Shown in pieces: positions 32,782 to 45,700 of a stretch of 64,000 nt of DNA; the first letter of the stretch is position 1; each line of letters starts with the position of its first letter. The DNA comes from Cladorhizidae sp. MBARI D1340-BT2 (taxonomy: Eukaryota > Porifera > Demospongiae > Poecilosclerida > Cladorhizidae), in NCBI GenBank assembly GCA_028752905.1, contig JAQNBH010000014.1:29546825-29610824 (forward strand), read 5' to 3'. The notes beneath the pieces were generated by a model, which was given only the letters and a program-made list of their open reading frames with translations, ran no database searches and had not been told where the DNA came from. The position numbers were made by a program, and so were the translations under genes.

Positions 32782-33344
32782 ACTTCTCTTCTGTGGCCTT
32801 CTAGAAGTGACACAGACAGCAAACTGGTAAGCCAATATGTCAGACAGTACAGAGTCTGGCTACAAGAGAAAATGTCACCACTCAACATTCCATCTCTCCT
32901 GCCTGGGTAGAAACACACCGCTAGAGCTGTAATGGTTGCCTGTGGGTAACTTCACGCTTCCTGGAGGGGCAGATCACATGGTCTAGAGGTTGTATAGATG
33001 AGGTCAAGTTGCACCAGCCACATATTTTCCCAGAATGGATCAAAACTCTTTTATCTCGAGAACTCATCTTCATTTCATTAAAAGTTTCCATCTTGCACTA
33101 TATATAACTGGAATAATGGTATATGGCAAGATCTCAATGGCACAGAACATCAACTGATGACATTTTTTTTTTGCTCAAGCCCAACCTGTTTGCTGCCATT
33201 ATACCAGTTTGCTGTCTGTTGCACAAGGGGGGCAATGTTGCATAAGGAGGACAACTGCCATGGAAGGTGCTTAGATATTTCCAATTAATTTCTCATGAAG
33301 ACGCTCAAACTGACTTTTCACTTGATATTGTTTGTTATTGCCAG
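32782..33344. other. Intron 2, 3' part
   Basis: Unique-looking non-coding sequence up to the acceptor TTTGTTATTGCCAG before 33345. A short T run lies at about 33162-33171. Confidence 0.5.
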
Positions 33345-33457
33345 GTTGTGTGGGCCGCGTCCGAAAGTGTTGGCTGCGGTGCTTTCCGGTGTGATCAGCT
33401 TGCTAGTGTGAATGGAGGATCAAACTGGGTCATCTTTGTGTGCAATTATGGACCAGC
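33345..33457 (+). CDS. Gene 2, coding exon 3: end of CAP signature (gene continues or is cut)
   Basis: 113 bases, entered in phase 0 after TTATTGCCAG and left in phase 2 at GGACCAGC|GTAAGC. The peptide reads VVWAASESVGCGAFRCDQLA, then SVNGGSNWVIFVCNYGPA. With GHYTQ from exon 2 it forms the CAP signature GHYTQVVW......GCG, and VCNYGPA is the second signature, normally followed by GN and further residues. Cys140, Cys145 and Cys162 complete six cysteines. Reading through the donor gives TAA at 33459-33461 immediately after Ala, so an unspliced transcript would end here. The next exon is not in the window. The satellite begins at 33725. Confidence 0.88.
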
Positions 33458-33724
33458 GTAAGCAACCAACTCAAGGATATGCTCTGTGTATAGTATATGT
33501 AGCCACATCAAACTGATGGAGATACAAACATTGAAGCACCATCAGTGTCAACAGAGTTTCCAATGATCTATTATCTACTCTGTATGGAACAATATATAGA
33601 GAGCTTGTAGATAATCTATTTATCTGAAGACTTAAATTTATGTTCCTGATGATGGAGAAAATACCCCATTACCAATAGAGCCATTATAGACCCCACGTGG
33701 TGAAATCTTTTTATAGCTGTTTGT

Positions 33725-36700
33725 GGTGCATCTAATATACTCTAGTAAGGTGCATCTAACCCTGTACTCTAGTAAGGTGCATCTAACCCTGTACTCTAGT
33801 AAGGTGTATCTAACCCTGTATTCTAGTAAGGATGCATCTAACCCTGTACTCTAGTAAGGATGCATCTAACCCTGTACTCTAGTAAGGTGCATCTAACCCT
33901 GTACTCTAGTAAGGTGCATCTAACCCTGTACTCTAGTAAGGTGCATCTAACCCTGTACTCTAGTAAGGTGCATCTAACCCTGTACTCTAGTAAGGATGCA
34001 TCTAACCATGTACTCTAGTAAGGTGCATCTAACCCTGTACTCTAGTAAGGTGCATCTAACCCTGTACTCTAGTAAGGTGCATCTAACCCTGTACTCTAGT
34101 AAGGTGCATCTAACCCTGTACTCTAGTAAGGTGCATCTAACCCTGTACTCTAGTAAGGTGCATCTAACCCTGTACTCTAGTAAGGTGCATCTAACCCTGT
34201 ACTCTAGTAAGGTGCATCTAACCCTGTACTCTAGTAAGGATGCATCTAACCCTGTACTCTAGTAAGGATGCATCTAACCCTGTACTCTAGTAAGGATGCA
34301 TCTAACCCTGTACTCTAGTAAGGTGTATCTAACCCTGTACTCTAGTAAGGTGCATCTAACCCTGTACTCTAGTAAGGTGCATCTAACCCTGTACTCTAGT
34401 AAGGTGCATCTAACCCTGTACTCTAGTAAGGTGCATCTAACCCTGTACTCGAGTAAGGATGCATCTAACCCTGTACTCTAGTAAGGTGCATCTAACCCTG
34501 TACTCTAGTAAGGGTGCATCTAACCTGTACTCTAGTAAGGATTCATCTAACCCTGTACTCTAGTAAGGATGCATCTAACCCTGTACTCTAGTAAGGATGC
34601 ATCTAACCCTGTACTCTAGTAAGGTGCATCTAACCCTGTACTCTAGTAAGGTGCATCTAACCCTGTACTCTAGTAAGGGTGCATCTAACCCTATACTCTA
34701 GTAAGGTGCATCTAACTGTACTCTAGTAAGGTGCATCTAACCCTGTACTCTAGTAAGGTGCATCTAACCCTGTACTCTAGTAAGGATGCATCTAACCTGT
34801 ACTCTAGTAAGGTGCATCTAACCCTGTACTCTAGTAAGGTGCATCTAACCCTGTACTCTAGTAAGGTGCATCTAACCCTGTACTCTAGTAAGGGTGCATC
34901 TAACCCTATACTCTAGTAAGGTGCATCTAACTGTACTCTAGTAAGGTGCATCTAACCCTGTACTCTAGTAAGGTGCATCTAACCCTGTACTCTAGTAAGG
35001 ATGCATCTAACCTGTACTCTAGTAAGGTGCATTTAACCCTGTACTCTAGTAAGGTGCATCTAACCCTGTACTCTAGTAAGGTGCATCTAACTGTACTCTA
35101 GTAAGGTGCATCTAACCTGTACTCTAGTAAGGTGCATTTAACCCTGTACTCTAGTAAGGGTGCATCTAACCCTGTACTCTAGTAAGGATGCATCTAACCC
35201 TGTACTCTAGTAAGGATGCATCTAACCCTGTACTCTAGTAAGGTGCATCTAACCCTGTACTCTAGTAGTAAGGTGCATCTAACCCTGTACTCTAGTAAGG
35301 TGCATCTAACCCTGTACTCTAGTAAGGTGCATCTAACCCTGTACTCTAGTAAGGTGCATCTAACCCTGTACTCTAGTAAGGTGCATCTAACCCTGTACTC
35401 TAGTAAGGTGCATCTAACCCTGTACTCTAGTAAGGTGCATCTAACCCTGTACTCTAGTAAGGGTGCATCTAACCCTGTACTCTAGTAAGGTGCATCTAAC
35501 CCTGTACTCTAGTAAGGATGCATCTAACCCTGTACTCTAGTAAGGTGCATCTAACCCTGTACTCTAGTAAGGATGCATCTAACCCTGTACTCTAGTAAGG
35601 TGCATCTAACCCTGTACTCTAGTAAGGTGCATCTAACCTTGTACTCTAGTAAGGTGCATCTAACCCTGTACTCTAGTAAGGTGCATCTAACCCTGTACAC
35701 TAGTAAGGTGCATCTAACCCTGTACTCTAGTAAGGTGCATCTAACCCTGTACTCTAGTAAGGGTGCATCTAACCCTGTACTCTAGTAAGGTGCATCTAAC
35801 CCTGTACTCTAGTAAGGTGCATCTAACCTTGTACTCTAGTAAGGTGCATCTAACCCTGTACTCTAGTAAGGATGCATCTAACCCTGTACTCTAGTAAGGT
35901 GCATCTAACCCTGTACACTAGTAAGGTGCATCTAACCCTGTACTCTAGTAAGGTGCATCTAACCCTGTACTCTAGTAAGGTGCATCTAACCCTGTACTCT
36001 AGTAAGGTGCATATAACCCTGTACTCTAGTAAGGTGCATCTAACCATGTACTCTAGTAAGGTGCATCTAACCCTGTACTCTAGTAAGGGTGCATCTAACC
36101 CTGTACTCTAGTAAGGTGCATCTAACCCTGTACTCTAGTAAGGTGCGTCTAACCTGTACTCTAGTAAGGTGCATCTAACCCTGTACTCTAGTAAGGATGC
36201 ATCTAACCCTGTACTCTAGTAAGGTGCATCTAACCCTGTACTCTAGTAAGGATGCATCTAACCCTGTACTCTAGTAAGGTGCATCTAACCCTGTACTCTA
36301 GTAAGGTGCATCTAACCATGTACTCTAGTAAGGTGCATCTAACCCTGTACTCTAGTAAGGATGCATCTAACCCTGTACTCTAGTAAGGATGCATCTAACC
36401 CTATACTCTAGTAAGGTGCATCTAACCCTGTACTCTAGTAAAGTGCATCTAACCATGTACTCTAGTAAGGATGCATCTAACCCTGTACTCTAGTAAGGAT
36501 GCATCTAACCCTGTACTCTAGTAAGGTGCATCTAACCCTGTACTCTAGTAAGGTGCATCTAACCCTGTACTCTAGTAAGGTGCATCTAACCCTGTACTCT
36601 AGTAAGGTGCATCTAACCCTGTACTCTAGTAAGGATGCATCTAACCCTGTACTCTAGTAAGGATGCATCTAACCCTGTACTCTAGTAAGGTGCATCTAAC

Positions 36701-39700
36701 CCTGTACTCTAGTAAGGTGCATCTAACCCTGTACTCTAGTAAGGATGCATCTAACCCTGTACTCTAGTAAGGTGCATCTAACCCTGTACTCTAGTAAGGT
36801 GCATCTAACCCTGTACTCTAGTAAGGTGCATCTAACCCTGTACTCTAGTAAGGATGCATCTAACCCTGTACTCTAGTAAGGTGCATCTAACCCTGTACTC
36901 TAGTAAGGTGCATCTAACCCTGTACTCTAGTAAGGATGCATCTAACCCTGTACTCTAGTAAGGTGCATCTAACCCTGTACTCTAGTAAGGTGCATCTAAC
37001 CCTGTACTCTAGTAAGGTGCATCTAACCCTGTACTCTAGTAAGGTGCATCTAACCCTGTACTCTAGTAAGGTGCATCTAACCCTGTACTCTAGTAAGGTG
37101 CATCTAATCCTGTACTCTAGTAAGGTGCATCTAACCATGTACTCTAGTAAGGATGCATCTAACCCTGTACTCTAGTAAGGTGCATCTAACCCTGTACTCT
37201 AGTAAGGATGCATCTAACCCTGTACTCTAGTAAGGATGCATCTAACCAGTACTCTAGTAAGGTGCATCTAACCCTGTACTCTAGTAAGGTGCATCTAACC
37301 CTGTACTCTAGTAAGGTGCATCTAACCCTGTACTCTAGTAAGGATGCATCTAACCCTGTACTCTAGTAAGGTGCATCTAACCCTGTACTCTAGTAAGGAT
37401 GCATCTAACCCTGTACTCTAGTAAGGGTGCATCTAACCCTGTACTCTAGTAAGGTGCATCTAACCCTGTACTCTAGTAAGGTGCATCTAACCCTGTACTC
37501 TAGTAAGGTGCATCTAACCCTGTACTCTAGTAAGATGCATCTAACCCTGTACTCTAGTAAGGATGCATCTAACCCTGTACTCTAGTAAGGTGCATCTAAC
37601 CCTGTACTCTAGTAAGGATGCATCTAACCCTGTACTCTAGTAAGGTGCATCTAACCTGTACTCTAGTAAGGTGCATCTAACCCTGCACTCTAGTAAGGTG
37701 CATCTAACCCTGTACTCTAGTAAGGTGCATCTAACCCTGTACTCTAGTAAGGATGCATCTAACCCTGTACTCTAGTAAGGTGCATCTAACCCTGTACTCT
37801 AGTAAGGTGCATCTAACCCTGTACTCTAGTAAGGTGCATCTAACCCTGTACTCTAGTAAGGATGCATCTAACCCTGTACTCTAGTAAGGTGCATCTAACC
37901 ATGTACTCTAGTTAGGATGCATCTAACCCTGTACTCTAGTAAGGTGCATCTAACCCTGTACTCTAGTAAGATGCATCTAACCCTGTACTCTAGTAAGGTG
38001 CATCTAACCCTGTACTCTAGTAAGGTGCATCTAACCCTGTACTCTAGTAAGGTGCATCTAACCATGTACTCTAGTAAGGATGCATCTAACCCTGTACTCT
38101 AGTAAGGTGCATCTAACCCTGTACTCTAGTAAGGTGCATCTAACCCTGTACTCTAGTAAGGGTGCATCTAACCCTGTACTCTAGTAAGGATGCATCTAAC
38201 CCTGTACTCTAGTAAGGATGCATCTAACCCTATACTCTAGTAAGGTGCATCTAACCCTGTACTCTAGTAAGGATGCATCTAACCCTGTACTCTAGTAAGG
38301 TGCATCTTACCATGTACTCTAGTAAGGTGCATCTAACCCTGTACTCTAGTAAGGTGCATCTAACCCTGTACTCTAGTAAGGTGCATCTAACCCTGTACTC
38401 TAGTAAGGTGCATCTAACCATGTACTCTAGTAAGGTGCATCTAACCCTGTACTCTAGTAAGGTGCATCTAACCCTGTACTCTAGTAAGGTGCATCTAACC
38501 CTGTACTCTAGTAAGGATGCATCTAACCCTGTACTCTAGTAAGGTGCATCTAACCCTGTACTCTAGTAAGGTGCATCTAACCCTGTACTCTAGTAAGGAT
38601 GCATCTAACCCTGTACTCTAGTAAGGTGCATCTAACCCTGTACTCTAGTAAGGTGTATCTAACCCTGTACTCTAGTAAGGTGCATCTAACCCTGTACTCT
38701 AGTAAGGATGCATCTAACCCTGTACTCTAGTAAGGTGCATCTAACCCTGTACTCTAGTAAGGTGCATCTAACCCTGTACTCTAGTAAGGATGCATCTAAC
38801 CCTGTACTCTAGTAAGGTGCATCTAACCCTGTACTCTAGTAAGGATGCATCTAACCCTGTACTCTAGTAAGGTGCATCTAACCCTGTACTCTAGTAAGGT
38901 GCATCTAACCCTGTACTCTAGTAAGGTGCATCTAACCCTGTACTCTAGTAAGGATGCATCTAACCCTGTACTCTAGTAAGGTGCATCTAACCCTGTACTC
39001 TAGTAAGGATGCATCTCACCCTGTACTCTAGTAAGGGTGCATCTAACCCTGTACTCTAGTAAGGTGCATCTAACCCTGTACTCTAGTAAGGATGCATCTA
39101 ACCCTGTACTCTAGTAAGGTGCATCTAACCCTGTACTCTAGTAAGGGTGCATCTAACCCTGTACTCTAGTAAGGTGCATCTAACCCTGTACTCTAGTAAG
39201 GTGCATCTAACCCTGTACTCTAGTAAGGATGCATCTAACCTGTACTCTAGTAAGGATGCATCTAACCCTGTACTCTAGTAAGGTGCATCTAACCCTGTAC
39301 TCTAGTAAGGTGCATCTAACCCTGTACTCTAGTAAGGATGCATCTAACCCTGTACTCTAGTAAGGTGCATCTAACCCTGTACTCTAGTAAGGTGCATCTA
39401 ACCCTGTACTCTAGTAAGGATGCATCTAACCCTGTACTCTAGTAAGGTGCATCTAACCCTGTACTCTAGTAAGGTGCATCTAACCCTGTACTCTAGTAAG
39501 GTGCATCTAACCCTATACTCTAGTAAGGTGCATCTAACCTGTACTCTAGTAAGGTGCATCTAACCCTGTACTCTAGTAAGGTGCATCTAACCCTGTACTC
39601 TAGTAAGGTGCATCTAACCCTGTACTCTACTAAGGGTGCATCTAACCCTGCACTCTAGTAAGGATGCATCTAACCTGTACTCTAGTAAGGTGCATCTAAC

Positions 39701-42700
39701 CCTGTACTCTAGTAAGGATGCATCTAACCCTGTACTCTAGTAAGGTGCATCTAACCCTGTACTCTAGTAAGGATGCATCTAACCCTGTACTCTAGTAAGG
39801 ATGCATCTAACCATGTACTCTAGTAAGGTGCATCTAACCCTGTACTCTAGTAAGATGCATCTAACCCTGTACTCTAGTAAGGTGCATCTAACCCTGTACT
39901 CTAGTAAGGATGCATCTAACCCTGTACTCTAGTAAGGATGCATCTAACCTGTACTCTGGTAAGGTGCATCTAACCCTGTACTCTAGTAAGGTGCATCTAA
40001 CCCTGTACTCTAGTAAGGTACATCTAACCTGTACTCTAGTAAGGTGCATCTAACCTGTACTCTAGTAAGGTGCATCTAACCCTGTACTCTAGTAAGATGC
40101 ATCTAACCCTGTACTCTAGTAAGGATGCATCTAACCTGTACTCTAGTAAGGTGCATCTAACCCTGTACTCTAGTAAGGTGCATCTAACCCTGTACTCTAG
40201 TAAGGTGCATCTAACCCTGTACTCTAGTAAGGTGCATCTAACTGTACTCTAGTAAGGTGCATCTAACCCTGTACTCTAGTAAGGTGCATCTAACCCTGTA
40301 CTCTAGTAAGGTGCATCTAACCCTGTACTCTAGTAAGGTGCATCTAACCCTGTACTCTAGTAAGGTGCATCTAACCCTGTACTCTAGTAAGGTGCATCTA
40401 ACCCTGTACTCTAGTAAGGTGCATCTAACCCTGTACTCTAGTAAGGATGCATCTAACCCTGTACTCTAGTAAGGTGCATCTAACCCTGTACTCTAGTATG
40501 GTGCATCTAACCCTGTACTCTAGTAAGGTGCATCTAACCCTGTACTCTAGTAAGGATGCATCTAACCCTGTACTCTAGTAAGGATGCATCTAACCCTGTA
40601 CTCTAGTAAGGTGTATCTAACCCTGTACTCTAGTAAGGATGCATCTAACCCTGTACTCTAGTAAGGTGCATCTAACCCTGTACTCTAGTAAGGTGCATCT
40701 AACCCTGTACTCTAGTAAGGTGCATCTAACCCTGTACTCTAGTAAGGTGCATCTAACCCTGTACTCTAGTAAGGTGCATCTAACCCTGTACTCTAGTAAG
40801 GTGCATCTAACCCTGTACTCTAGTAAGGTGCATCTAACCCTGTACTCTAGTAAGGTGCATCTAACCATGTACTCTAGTAAGGTGCATCTAACACTGTACT
40901 CTAGTAAGGTGCATCTAACCCTGTACTCTAGTAAGGATGCATCTAACCCTGTACTCTAGTAAGGATTTATCTAACCCTGTACTCTAGTAAGGGTGCATCT
41001 AACCCTGTACTCTAGTAAGGTGCATCTAACCCTGTACTCTAGTAAGGTGCATCTAACCCTGTACTCTAGTAAGGTGCATCTAACCCTGTACTCTAGTAAG
41101 GTGCATCTAACCCTGTACTCTAGTAAGATGCATCTAACCCTGTACTCTAGTAAGGTGCATCTAACCCTGTACTCTAGTAAGGTGCATCTAACCCTGTACT
41201 CTAGTAAGGTGCATCTAACCCTGTACTCTAGTAAGATGCATCTAACCTGTACTCTAGTAAGGATGCATCTAACCCTGTACTCTAGTAAGGTGCATCTAAC
41301 CCTGTACTCTAGTAAGATGCATCTAACCCTGTACTCTAGTAAGGTGCATCTAACCCTGTACTCTAGTAAGGTGCATCTAACCCTGTACTCTAGTAAGGTG
41401 CATCTAACCCTGTACTCTAGTAAGGTGCATCTAACCCTGTACTCTAGTAAGGTGCATCTAACCCTGTACTCTAGTAAGGTGCATCTAACCCTGTACTCTA
41501 GTAAGGTGCATCTAACCCTGTACTCTAGTAAGGTGCATCTAACCCTGTACTCTAGTAAGGTGCATCTAACCCTGTACTCTAGTAAGGTGCATCTAACCCT
41601 GTACTCTAGTAAGGTGCATCTAACCATGGACTCTAGTAAGGTACATCTAACCCTGTACTCTAGTAAGGTGCATCTAACCCTGTACTCTAGTAAGGGTGCA
41701 TCTAACCCTGTACTCTAGTAAGGATGCATCTAACACTGTACTCTAGTAAGGATGCATCTAACCCTGTACTCTAGTAAGGTGCATCTAACCCTGTACTCTA
41801 GTAAGTTGCATCTAACCCTGTACTCTAGTAAGGATGCATCTAACCCTATATTCTAGTAAGGTGCATCTAACCCTGTACTCTAGTAAGGTGCATCTAACTC
41901 TGTACTCTAGTAAGGATGCATCTAACCCTGTACTCTAGTAAGGATGCATCTAACCCTGTACTCTAGTAAGGTGCATCTAACCCTGTACTCTAGTAAGGTG
42001 CATCTAACCTTGTACTCTAGTAAGGTGCATCTAACCCTGTACTCTAGTAAGGTGCATCTAACCCTGTACTCTAGTAAGGATGCATCTAACCCTGTACTCT
42101 AGTAAGGATGCATCTAACCCTGTATTCTAGTAAGGTGCATCTAACCCTGTACTCTAGTAAGGTGCATCTAACACTGTACTCTAGTAAGGATGCATCTAAC
42201 CCTGTACTCTAGTAAGGTGCATCTAACCCTGTACTCTAGTAAGGTACATCTAACCCTGTACTCTAGTAAGGTGCATCTAATCCTGTACTCTAGTAAGGTG
42301 CATCTAACCCTGTACTCTAGTAAGGTGCATCTAACCCTGTACTCTAGTAAGGTGTATCTAACCCTGTACTCTAGTAAGGTGCATCTAACCCTGTACTCTA
42401 GTAAGGTGCATCTAATCCTGTACTCTAGTAAGGTGCATCTAACCCTGTACTCTAGTAAGGTGTATCTAACCCTGTACTCTAGTAAGGTGCATCTAACCCT
42501 GTACTCTAGTAAGGTGCATCTAACCCTGTACTCTAGTAAGGTGCATCTAACCCTGTACTCTAGTAAGGTGCATCTAACCCTGTACTCTAGTAAGGTGCAT
42601 CTAATCCTGTACTCTAGTAAGGTGCATCTAACCCTGTACTCTAGTAAGGTGCATCTAACCCTGTACTCTAGTAAGGTGCATCTAACCCTGTACTCTAGTA

Positions 42701-45700
42701 AGGTGCATCTAACCCTGTACTCTAGTAAGGTGCATCTAACCCTGTACTCTAGTAAGGTGCATCTAACCCTGTACTCTAGTAAGGTGCATCTAACCCTGTA
42801 CTCTAGTAAGGTGCATCTAACCCTGTACTCTAGTAAGGTGCATCTAACCCTGTACTCTAGTAAGGTGCATCTAACCCTGTACTCTAGTAAGGTGTATCTA
42901 ACCCTGTACTCTAGTAAGGTGTATCTAACCCTGTACTCTAGTAAGGTGCATCTAACCCTGTACTCTAGTAAGGTGCATCTAACCCTGTACTCTAGTAAGG
43001 TGTATCTAACCCTGTACTCTAGTAAGGTGCATCTAACCCTGTACTCTAGTAAGGTGCATCTAACCCTGTACTCTAGTAAGGTGCATCTAACCCTGTACTC
43101 TAGTAAGGTACATCTAACCCTGTACTCTAGTAAGGATGCATCTAACCCTATACTCTAGTAAGGTGCATCTAACCCTGTACTCTAGTAAGGTGCATCTAAC
43201 CCTGTACTCTAGTAAGGATGCATCTAACCCTGTACTCTAGTAAGGATGCATCTAACCCTGTACTCTAGTAAGGTGCATCTAACCCTGTACTCTAGTAAGG
43301 TGCATCTAACCCTGTACTCTAGTAAGGTGCATCTAACCCTGTACTCTAGTAAGGTGCATCTAACCCTGTACTCTAGTAAGGTGCATCTAACCATGTACTC
43401 TAGTAAGGTGCATCTAACCCTGTACTCTACTAAGGGTGCATCTAACCCTGCACTCTAGTAAGGATGCATCTAACCTGTACTCTAGTAAGGTGCATCTAAC
43501 CCTGCACTCTAGTAAGGATGCATCTAACCTGTACTCTAGTAAGGTGCATCTAACCCTGTACTCTAGTAAGGTGCATCTAACCCTGTACTCTAGTAAGGAT
43601 GCATCTAACCCTGTACTCTAGTAAGGATGCATCTAACCTGTACTCTGGTAAGGTGCATCTAACCCTGTACTCTAGTAAGGTGCATCTAACCCTGTACTCT
43701 AGTAAGGTGCATCTAACCCTGTACTCTAGTAAGGATGCATCTAACCCTGTACTCTAGTAAGGATGCATCTAACCCTGTACTCTAGTAAGGTGCATCTAAC
43801 CCTGTACTCTAGTAAGGTGCATCTAACCCTGTACTCTAGTAAGGTGCATCTAACCCTGTACTCTAGTAAGGTGCATCTAACCCTGTACTCTAGTAAGGTG
43901 CATCTAACCCTGTAGCTCTAGTAAGGATGCATCTAACCCTGTACTCTAGTAAGGTGCATCTAACCCTGTACTCTAGTAAGGTGCATCTAACCCTGTACTC
44001 TAGTAAGGTGCATCTAACCCTGTACTCTAGTAAGGTGCATCTAACCCTGTACTCTAGTAAGGTGCATCTAACCCTGTACTCTAGTAAGGATGCATCTAAC
44101 CCTGTACTCTAGTAAGGTGCATCTAACCCTGTACTCTAGTAAGGTGCATCTAACCCTGTACTCTAGTAAGGATGCATCTAACCCTGTACTCTAGTAAGGT
44201 GCATCTAACCCTGTACTCTAGTAAGGTGCATCTAACCCTGTACTCTAGTAAGGTGCATCTAACCCTGTACTCTAGTAAGGTGCATCTAACCCTGTACTCT
44301 AGTAAGGTGCATCTAACCCTGTACTCTAGTAAGGGATGCATCTAACCCTGTACTCTAGTAAGGTGCATCTAACCCTGCACTCTAGTAAGGGTGCATCTAA
44401 CCCTGTACTCTATTAAGGTGCATCTAACCCTGTACTCTAGTAAGGTGCATCTAACCCTGTACTCTAGTAAGGTGCATCTAACCCTGTACTCTAGTAAGGT
44501 GCATCTAACTCTGTACTCTAGTAAGGTGCATCTAACCCTGTACTCTAGTAAGGATGCATCTAACCCTGTACTCTAGTAAGGTGCATCTAACCCTGTACTC
44601 TAGTAAGGTGCATCTAACCCTGTACTCTAGTAAGGTGCATCTAACCCTGTACTCTAGTAAGGTGCATCTAACCCTGCACTCTAGTAAGGATGCACCTAAC
44701 CCTGTACTCTAGTAAGGTGCATCTAACCCTGTACTCTAGTAAGGTGCATCTAACCCTGTACTCTATTAAGGTGCATCTAACCTGTACTCTAGTAAGGTGC
44801 ATCTAATCCTGTACTCTAGTAAGGTACATCTAACCATGTACTCTAGTAAGGATGCATCTAACCCTGTACTCTAGTAAGGTGCATCTAACCCTGTACTCTA
44901 GTAAGATGCATCTAACCCTGTACTCTAGTAAGGTGCATCTAACCCTGTACTCTAGTAAGGTGCATCTAACCCTGTACTCTAGTAAGGTGCATCTAACCCT
45001 GTACTCTAGTAAGGTGCATCTAACCTGTACTCTAGTAAGGTGCATCTAACCCTGTACTCTAGTAAGGTGCATCTAACCTGTACTCTAGTAAGGATGCATC
45101 TAACCCTGTACTCTAGTAAGGTGCATCTAACCCTGTACTCTAGTAAGGATGCATCTAACCTGTACTCTAGTAAGGTGCATCTAACCTGTACTCTAGTAAG
45201 GTGCATCTAACCCTGTACTCTAGTAAGGTGCATCTAACCCTGTACTCTAGTAAGGTGCATCTAACCCTGTACTCTAGTAAGGTGCATCTAACCCTGTACT
45301 CTAGTAAGGATGCATCTAACCCTGTACTCTAGTAATGTGCATCTAACCCTGTACTCTAGTAAGGTGCATCTAACCCTATACTCTAGTAAGGTGCATCTAA
45401 CCCTGTACTCTAGTAAGGTGCATCTAACCCTGAACTCTAGTAAGGTGCATCTAACACTGTACTCTAGTAAGGTGCATCTAACCCTGTACTCTAGTAAGGT
45501 GCATCTAACCCTGTACTCTAGTAAGGTGCATCTAACCCTGTACTCTAGTAAGGTGCATCTAACACTGTACTCTAGTAAGGGTGCATCTAACCCTGTACTC
45601 TAGTAAAGATGCATCTAACCCTGTACTCTAGTAAGGATGCATCTAACCCTGTACTCTAGTAAGGATGCATCTAACCCTGTACTCTAGTAAGGTGCATCTA